From: Planctomycetota bacterium | GTDB lineage: Bacteria; Planctomycetota; Phycisphaerae; Phycisphaerales; SM1A02 | Direction of reading: 5' to 3' | NCBI GenBank assembly: GCA_003671075.1 | Contig: QWPT01000027.1 | Location: forward strand, 1 to 37,353 | DNA length: 37,353 nt | Shown here: piece after piece, positions 32,221 to 37,353 of the stretch | How positions within the stretch are numbered: position 1 is the first letter of the stretch | How the letters are laid out: each line of letters starts with the position of its first letter | Made by a program: the position numbers and the translations under genes | The notes under the pieces: generated by a model | What the model saw: the letters and a program-made list of their open reading frames with translations, nothing else | Database searches by the model: none | Told to the model about the DNA's origin: nothing

Positions 32221-34017
32221 ATGGCCTTATCCGCGCGCGGCGCGATGGAGTTCATGGTTGGCGCAATCACCGCATGCGCAGCGGCCGATGTGCCGTTTTT
32301 CTATGACGAGGCGTTGAAGCGCGGGATTTCGTATGTGGTGATCGACGGCGCGTTTGGCGGCAACAGTCAGTACGGTTGCGGGGTGGCGCTCTGCGACCTC
32401 GACCAAGACGGCGACGACGACATCGTTGCCATGGGCGCGTCCACCAACCAACTTACGCTGTTCGAGAACAACGGCGCGGGCCACTTCGTCGATCGCACCG
32501 TGGGCTCGGGCCTTCCGGTGGCGGCGCGCGCGTCGGGCATCGTCGCGGGCGATTACGACGGCGACGGCGACCTCGACCTCTTCGTCACGCGCTGGTTGCA
32601 GCCGGCGATGTTGTTGCGCAACGAAGGCGCGCTGCACTTCGTCAACGCCACGGCGCAGGCGCTGCTCACCGGCATCAGTGGGCCGGGCTCGGGTTGCGCG
32701 TTTGGCGACTATGACGCCGATGGCGACATTGATCTCGCGGTTGGAATGCGCACCGGCTCGGTGTCAAACTTCATGCGCAATCGTCTGTATCGCAACAACG
32801 GCAACGGCACTTTCACCGATGTTGCTGCCGCGCTTGGAGTCGACGATTCGTTCCCGAGCTTTCAATGTCTGCTGCAGGACTTTGATCGCGACGGCGATAG
32901 CGATCTCTATGTTTCGACCGACAAGGGATTCCCCGGCATCGCGTGGAACCGCTTCTTTCGCAATCAAGGCGGCGTGTTCACCGAGGACCCCGACTCGGGC
33001 TCGGAACTCACGATTGATTCGATGGGCGTTTGCGCGGGCGATCTCGACATGAACGGCCATATCGACATCTATTGCACCAACCTTCCGACCGGCAACGCGC
33101 TGCTCGCGTCCGATGATTCGCTGCACTACACGCGCAGAGACGGCGATGCGGGAGTGCGTGGCTCGAGCACGGGTTGGGCGCCGCTGATCTTCGATGCCGA
33201 CAACGATGTCGATCAGGATCTCTTCGCCTGTTCCATGACTGGCGCACCCGACTATCTCTGGCTCACTGAGCAAGGATTTCCGCTGATTGAAAGCCAAGCG
33301 GCTTGCGGAATAGGCGATCCCGATGATTCGTATTGCCTCGGCGCCAGCGACATTGACAGCGACGGCGATGTGGATTTGCTCATGCAGAGCCGCGGAGTAA
33401 ATCTGCGAATGTATGTGAACACGACTCCGCTGGGCAACCATGGTTTAACGCTGCGCATCATCGGCGTGGGTAAAAACACCTACGCGGTGGGGGCGCTGGC
33501 CGACATTGAGGTGAACGGGAAGAAGGTGCTGCGCGAGGTGATCGCTGGATCGAGTTACAAGAGTCAGAGTTCGTATCTGCTCCACAGCGGACTGGGCTTG
33601 AACACGACCGCCGAGCGCGTGACCGTGCGTTGGCCGCGGGTGGGGTCGGTGCGCGAAGAGCGGGTGTTGACCAATGTTCCCAGTGGGTTGGTGGTGGCGG
33701 TGTATCCGCCGTCGCGCATCGGCGACGCGCTCGGCGACGGACGAGTTGATCCCGCTGATCTCGTTGCGTGCACTGCATGCGTGGGCGGTGCGTTCAGCGC
33801 TGCTTGCGCGGTGTTTGATGTGGATGGCGACTGCGATATCGACGCGGCTGATCGCGCGCAGATCGAGCTGCGCATGATCGATCTCGATCGCGACGGCGTC
33901 ATCGGCGCGCGTGATCTTGCGCTGCTGCTCGACGGCTGGTCGCGCCCGGCCCGCGACATCACCGGCGACGCGACGGTTGACGCGGCGGATGTGGCGCGAA
34001 TGATGGGCGCGTGGTAA
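32221..34017 (+). CDS. FG-GAP/VCBS and ASPIC-UnbV repeat protein with C-terminal EF hands
   Basis: This 598-residue exported protein is built from calcium-binding beta-propeller repeats: DLDQDGDDDIV, DYDGDGDLDLFV, DYDADGDIDLAV, DFDRDGDSDLYV, DLDMNGHIDIY and DIDSDGDVDLLM. An ASPIC/UnbV domain follows (LTLRIIGVGKNTYAVGALADIEV through VTVRWP), as in CRTAC1-like proteins. The C-terminus has four EF-hand-type loops (DALGDGRVDPAD, DVDGDCDIDAAD, DLDRDGVIGARD, DITGDATVDAAD), a dockerin-like tail. A weak N-terminal hydrophobic segment (about residues 9-22) probably acts as signal peptide. The start ATG at 32221 follows the AGGAG Shine-Dalgarno; the open frame upstream overlaps the previous gene. The function is unknown; adhesion or surface display is likely. 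Confidence 0.88.
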   Translation: MALSARGAMEFMVGAITACAAADVPFFYDEALKRGISYVVIDGAFGGNSQYGCGVALCDLDQDGDDDIVAMGASTNQLTLFENNGAGHFVDRTVGSGLPVAARASGIVAGDYDGDGDLDLFVTRWLQPAMLLRNEGALHFVNATAQALLTGISGPGSGCAFGDYDADGDIDLAVGMRTGSVSNFMRNRLYRNNGNGTFTDVAAALGVDDSFPSFQCLLQDFDRDGDSDLYVSTDKGFPGIAWNRFFRNQGGVFTEDPDSGSELTIDSMGVCAGDLDMNGHIDIYCTNLPTGNALLASDDSLHYTRRDGDAGVRGSSTGWAPLIFDADNDVDQDLFACSMTGAPDYLWLTEQGFPLIESQAACGIGDPDDSYCLGASDIDSDGDVDLLMQSRGVNLRMYVNTTPLGNHGLTLRIIGVGKNTYAVGALADIEVNGKKVLREVIAGSSYKSQSSYLLHSGLGLNTTAERVTVRWPRVGSVREERVLTNVPSGLVVAVYPPSRIGDALGDGRVDPADLVACTACVGGAFSAACAVFDVDGDCDIDAADRAQIELRMIDLDRDGVIGARDLALLLDGWSRPARDITGDATVDAADVARMMGAW

Positions 34018-34018
34018 G

Positions 34019-34042
34019 TCGCGCGGACTTTCGTCCGCGCGA
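34019..34042. terminator. GC-rich hairpin between convergent genes
   Basis: A perfect 10-bp stem TCGCGCGGAC/GTCCGCGCGA with loop TTTC starts 2 nt after the stop at 34017 and ends 4 nt before the stop of the convergent exonuclease gene. It has no T-run on either side, so a bidirectional terminator or transcript-end barrier is possible but unproven. Confidence 0.5.
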
Positions 34043-34046
34043 TACA

Positions 34047-34751
34047 TCACTGCGCGTCGCGCATCCATGCGGTGAATTTCGATTCCGCCATCGGCTCGGT
34101 CATCCACGACTGATCGGGCATCGGATCGCCCAGGCACTCTTCGACCGATCGCATGCGCGCCAACCCGACGCGTGAAGTCGTGCCGCGCTGCGTGATCCAC
34201 GCGATCTGTTTCGCACGATCAATCGCCGCGACCACATCAGCCGTCAGCCGCACATCGCCAATCACATAATCGCACACCGCCTGGTGATTTCCCGCGAGCC
34301 ACTGCTTGGGTGCATCGGCGCCGGCCATGAGTTTGACCGCCTGAACACCCATTCCTTCGCCAACCTTTCCGAGTCCGACCGGAAAGCCCTTCAGCTTGAA
34401 GAACTGAAACATCGGGTCGTGGAGTTTGAGCGCCACGCGCCGCGCCGTCGCCATGTCGCCCGCGGCGTGACCGATCCAACGCAGATCAAACGCGAGACCG
34501 TTCCACGCGACGAGTGTGTGGCCGTCGCGCTGCTTTTCGTCGAGATAGTGCAGGAGTTCGTGAGCCTTTTCGCGCGTGATGTTGTTGAGCGGAGTGCCGT
34601 CGGCCGAAGTCGACAACCAGAGCCGCTCCTCGCCGCCGACGATGTGCGTCGCCGCAACCGAAATGTCGAACGGGCCGTATCGATCGAGATCTTCGCCGGG
34701 AGCGAGGTCGAAGATGTTGGAGATTTCGATGTCGAAGGTGAGGAGAGGCAT
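34047..34751 (-). CDS. DEDDy-type 3'-5' exonuclease-like protein
   Basis: This 234-residue protein has the RNase H-like fold of DnaQ-type exonucleases. Motif I is Asp7-x-Glu9 (TFDIEIS), motif II is Asp89 (WNGLAFDLRWI), and motif III is Tyr162-x3-Asp166 (DYVIGDVRLT), so it is of the DEDDy class and should be able to bind two metal ions. It stands alone without polymerase domains. The substrate (DNA or RNA) is unknown. It follows the membrane-protein gene by 24 nt and is probably co-transcribed with it. Confidence 0.82.
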   Translation of the reverse strand: MPLLTFDIEISNIFDLAPGEDLDRYGPFDISVAATHIVGGEERLWLSTSADGTPLNNITREKAHELLHYLDEKQRDGHTLVAWNGLAFDLRWIGHAAGDMATARRVALKLHDPMFQFFKLKGFPVGLGKVGEGMGVQAVKLMAGADAPKQWLAGNHQAVCDYVIGDVRLTADVVAAIDRAKQIAWITQRGTTSRVGLARMRSVEECLGDPMPDQSWMTEPMAESKFTAWMRDAQ

Positions 34752-34775
34752 GATGGAGGCGCTCGGTGCGGGCGG

Positions 34776-35690
34776 TTATTTTTTCTTGGCGGCGAACGCT
34801 GCGTGCATGGCCGCAGTGTCGAATCCGTTGGGGACTACGCCGTCGGTGGCGAAGCGGTAGAGCGCGACTTGCACGATCGAGCGCAGCGTGGAGGCAACGA
34901 TCATCCACGCGATCAGCGCGAGCACGCCGATGCCGCCGATGATCACGCCGATCGCAATCGATTGCGTCACTACGCCTGCGATCACGCCGACGATGATCAA
35001 GCCGATTGTCAGGAGCGATACCAGGATGCCGGCGATGCCGAAGCCAGTTGCGAGCACGAGGCCTTCGCCCCAAGTTTGTTTGATCACGCTCGCCGAACGC
35101 TTGAGTGCGGCAACAGGGCCGAGGCCGTCGATGACGAGCGCGGGCAGCACGAAGTAGCTCGCGATCGCCCACGCCACTCCGACGAGCGCGATGACGATTC
35201 TGCCGAGTAGGCCGACGCGTTCCTCGAGCGCGCGCAGGATCGTTCCGATCACCGCGCTCACGAGCGTCCAGCCGAGGATCTGCGGAAGGCGCGTCATTGC
35301 AACAGCGATGCCGTCGCGCACGCCGCCCGATTCGCCGCGGAACTTGCGGTCGGCCGCGCCGAGGAGCGCCGCGTTGAAGAAGATGGTGACGAAGCTCGTT
35401 GCGAAGTAGAACGCGAACATGATCGCAACGGCCGTGAGTTGCGCGCCGCCGGACGAGGTTGCTTCGGCGGCCTCTTCGCCATGGCGGCTCGCGCGGCTCG
35501 ACTCGCTGAGGTCGCTGAACGCGGCGCGCAAATCGTCGCTGAGAAGAACGGGCACCGCGAAACTCGCGACAACCGCTAGCGTTGCGGCGATGCTGAGAAT
35601 CGGAAACAGCATGAGCGCGGGATCGCTCTTGAGCACGACCCAGGCTTGCTTGAAGAGTTCGGACGAACGCTTGATTTTTCCGAAGGCCAT
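34776..35690 (-). CDS. DUF6159-like integral membrane protein
   Basis: This 304-residue protein has about six transmembrane segments with a charged Ser/Glu-rich loop (about residues 59-80, RASRHGEEAAEATSSGG) between the first and second. The start MAFGKIKRSSELFKQAWVVLKSDPALMLFPILS and the glycine/isoleucine-rich later helices match a family of bacterial membrane proteins I associate with DUF6159. No function is known. The C-terminus is short and basic (AAFAAKKK). It is upstream of the exonuclease gene in an apparent two-gene operon. Confidence 0.75.
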   Translation of the reverse strand: MAFGKIKRSSELFKQAWVVLKSDPALMLFPILSIAATLAVVASFAVPVLLSDDLRAAFSDLSESSRASRHGEEAAEATSSGGAQLTAVAIMFAFYFATSFVTIFFNAALLGAADRKFRGESGGVRDGIAVAMTRLPQILGWTLVSAVIGTILRALEERVGLLGRIVIALVGVAWAIASYFVLPALVIDGLGPVAALKRSASVIKQTWGEGLVLATGFGIAGILVSLLTIGLIIVGVIAGVVTQSIAIGVIIGGIGVLALIAWMIVASTLRSIVQVALYRFATDGVVPNGFDTAAMHAAFAAKKK

Positions 35691-36023
35691 GTGTGTTCGA
35701 CAGTCCTTTCCGCGGCAAGAGCCGCGAGGTGCGAGTGCGGGAAGGCTACCGCGTGGCGGGGTGGCGATGCGCGCGTGTGCCCTTTGCGCGGGAATTCTGT
35801 GTTGCTGATGGTCGGGAGGAAGCCTTCAAACCGGGCTCCTCCGATGATTTCACGCGGCCTCGGCGGGCCGACGGTGCCGTTCTTCGTCGACCGCGCGGAT
35901 GGCAGATGGCACTCAAGGTCATCATGCGCACCACACGACATGCGGTCGTTGTGATTTCAATCGACCGCCGCTACTCAGCGTTGCGCGTCCACCTTCGCCT
36001 CACTCCGTTACATTGACCTCACG
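35691..36023. other. Intergenic region with no recognised gene
   Basis: Short open frames exist on both strands, but none has a good start site or a protein I recognise. The region separates divergent genes, so it should hold their promoters. For the + gene a TACATT box at 36009-36014 is the best candidate. I cannot assign a promoter to the membrane-protein gene. Confidence 0.4.
36009..36014 (+). promoter_or_regulatory. TACATT -10-like box before the BNR protein gene
   Basis: TACATT is followed by 9 nt and the ATG at 36024; no Shine-Dalgarno is seen. It fits the TANNNT-before-start pattern found at several other genes. Confidence 0.4.
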
Positions 36024-37353
36024 ATGTGTGTTCTCAACCTCCGCGCCATCTCCACTCTCGCGCTCCTCGTTTCCTCGCTTCTCAATTCTTGCGCGCTCGC
36101 ATCGCCACCGCCATTCGTCTCATCCGTCCCCACCGAAATCACCTCGCCCGCGTCTGGCGATTCTTTCGCGCCTCGCATCGTTGCCGATGGCGATGGGCTG
36201 ATTCTCTCGTGGATCGAAGCGATTGCGCCATCGAGCGCGAGCGACGTCCCCGCGACCCATGCTCCCGCATCGGCTCCGCCATCAGCTCCCGCCGCAGTTC
36301 CTGCAAAGACCCATCGCCTCTGCCTCGCGCGCTTCTCCGCTGGTGCGTGGTCGGCAGTTTCCGTCATAGCTTCTGGCAACGATCTCTTTGCAAACTGGGC
36401 TGATACGCCGACGGTCGTGCGATCCACCGACGGCAGCCTTCTTGTGACTTGGCTTCGACAAGGCGCGGCGGGCGGCTATGTCTACGACGCGGTCGTTTCG
36501 CGGTCGGATGATGATGGTGCGTCGTGGAAGTTGCTCGGTCCGTTGCATGATGACGCGAAGGCTGCGGAACATGGGTTTGTGAGCGCGGACTCTGCCAACG
36601 GCGCGACGGCGTTCTGTTGGCTTGATGGGCGCGCGATGGCAACTTCCGATGCGCACGCAGATGATCACGATCATGGCGGCGGCGGTGACATGACTTTGCG
36701 CGCGGCGCGTGTCGCACCCAACAGCGCGCGGGTTTCGCCGCCTTCGGAAATCCTCGATGAGCGCACATGTGAGTGTTGTCCCACCGATTTGGCGATCGGA
36801 AAAAATGGACCGATCATCGTCTATCGCGATCGGCGCGAGGATGGCACGCGCGATATCTCCCTGGTGCGTTGGCTTGGCGAAGGTTGGTCGCAGCCACAAT
36901 CGATCGGCAACGATCGCTGGATGTTGAACGGGTGTCCCGTGAACGGCCCCAGCATTTCTGCCGCGCAAAATACGGTCGTCGTCGCATGGTGGACGGGCGA
37001 ACCGGACGAAGGCGCGGTGCGCGCGGTGCGTTCGACCGATGGCGGCGCGACCTTCTCGCCCGTCATCGACATCGACACCAATGGTTCGATCGGACGCGTT
37101 GAAACACTGCTGCTTCCTTCAGGCGATGCGATCATTCTCTGGTACGACCTCGTGGGCAAAGACGGCATCATCGCGATGAAGCGACTCGCGCCCGATGGCA
37201 CGCTGGGCGCATTGCATACGCTCGCGAAAGTTTCGGTCGAACGATCAAGCGGATTCCCCCGCGCGGCGTTGGTCGGCTCGGATGTCTGGTTCACTTGCAC
37301 CGCGCGCGGCAACGGATCGATACGCAGCGTCAAGGTTTTTTGTGTATCGGTTG
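36024..37353 (+). CDS. Exported BNR/sialidase-like protein, 3' end cut by window
   Basis: 443 codons are visible and the frame is open to the window edge. The N-terminus is a signal peptide or lipoprotein signal (ISTLALLVSSLLNSCALAS; the Cys follows LNS, a poor lipobox). The body resembles the six-bladed propeller of sialidase-like proteins: repeated Asp-box-like segments such as SRSDDDGASWKLLG and RSTDGGATFSPV. A characteristic Cys cluster, RTCECCPTDLAI, lies before YRDRREDGTRDIS. A His/Asp-rich loop (DAHADDHDHGGGGD) could bind metal. Whether it cleaves sialic acid cannot be judged; many such proteins are not sialidases. Confidence 0.82.
   Translation, partial: MCVLNLRAISTLALLVSSLLNSCALASPPPFVSSVPTEITSPASGDSFAPRIVADGDGLILSWIEAIAPSSASDVPATHAPASAPPSAPAAVPAKTHRLCLARFSAGAWSAVSVIASGNDLFANWADTPTVVRSTDGSLLVTWLRQGAAGGYVYDAVVSRSDDDGASWKLLGPLHDDAKAAEHGFVSADSANGATAFCWLDGRAMATSDAHADDHDHGGGGDMTLRAARVAPNSARVSPPSEILDERTCECCPTDLAIGKNGPIIVYRDRREDGTRDISLVRWLGEGWSQPQSIGNDRWMLNGCPVNGPSISAAQNTVVVAWWTGEPDEGAVRAVRSTDGGATFSPVIDIDTNGSIGRVETLLLPSGDAIILWYDLVGKDGIIAMKRLAPDGTLGALHTLAKVSVERSSGFPRAALVGSDVWFTCTARGNGSIRSVKVFCVSV

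Noticed and set aside
35576-35941. Small minus-strand open frame near the membrane-protein gene
   Set aside because: It overlaps the start of the DUF6159-like gene in another frame, has no ribosome site and no recognisable product.

Overview
The window looks like high-GC chromosomal DNA from a planctomycete, probably of the Phycisphaerae lineage. The evidence is a planctomycete-type cytochrome protein (PSCyt1 / DUF1549 / DUF1553) at the left edge, secreted proteins ending in EF-hand (dockerin-like) repeats, short secreted proteins with a PEP-CTERM-like tail (Pro-Gly, hydrophobic stretch, poly-Arg), and many lipoproteins of no known function. This placement is inferred from gene families; no rRNA or marker gene is present.

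Layout. 1-2816 (-): 3'-truncated PSCyt1/DUF1549/discoidin/DUF1553 protein. 2866-2995 (-): tRNA-Leu(CAA) with a very strong terminator. 3140-5704 (+): secreted Cys-rich protein with C-terminal EF hands. 5833-7728 (+): PAS-PAS-histidine kinase with a degenerate receiver. 7813-15870 (+): SOS mutagenesis cassette imuA-imuB-dnaE2 behind a promoter with a near-ideal LexA-type palindrome. 16038-17486 (-): two small PEP-CTERM-like proteins. 17796-19157 (-): MFS exporter, divergent from a lipoprotein gene at 19218-20765 (+). 20808-23516 (-): envelope lipoprotein operon (COG3014-like, YcfL-like, LpoB-like). 23698-25958 (+): unknown protein translationally coupled to fumarylacetoacetase. 26039-27927 (-): homogentisate dioxygenase overlapping a DUF192 protein. 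27991-31353 (-): tricorn-like S41 protease. 31454-32113 (+): RluA-type pseudouridine synthase. 32221-34017 (+): FG-GAP/ASPIC-UnbV protein with EF hands. 34047-35690 (-): DEDDy exonuclease and a DUF6159-like membrane protein. 36024-37353 (+): 5' part of a secreted BNR/sialidase-like protein.

How the genes work together. ImuA, ImuB and DnaE2 form the known error-prone translesion mutasome, and the promoter architecture argues for LexA control. HGD and FahA supply two steps of tyrosine/homogentisate breakdown; the isomerase between them (MaiA) is not in the window. YcfL- and LpoB-like lipoproteins suggest regulation of peptidoglycan synthesis at the outer membrane.

The most unusual signals are structural. 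Short tandem repeats are everywhere: 11-bp units in three intergenic regions, but 12-, 15- or 18-bp (in-frame) units inside genes, especially the mutasome genes, which are much longer than usual. Two initiation styles can also be seen: genes with a clear Shine-Dalgarno, and genes with a TANNNT box 6-9 nt before the start codon and no Shine-Dalgarno, suggesting leaderless transcripts.
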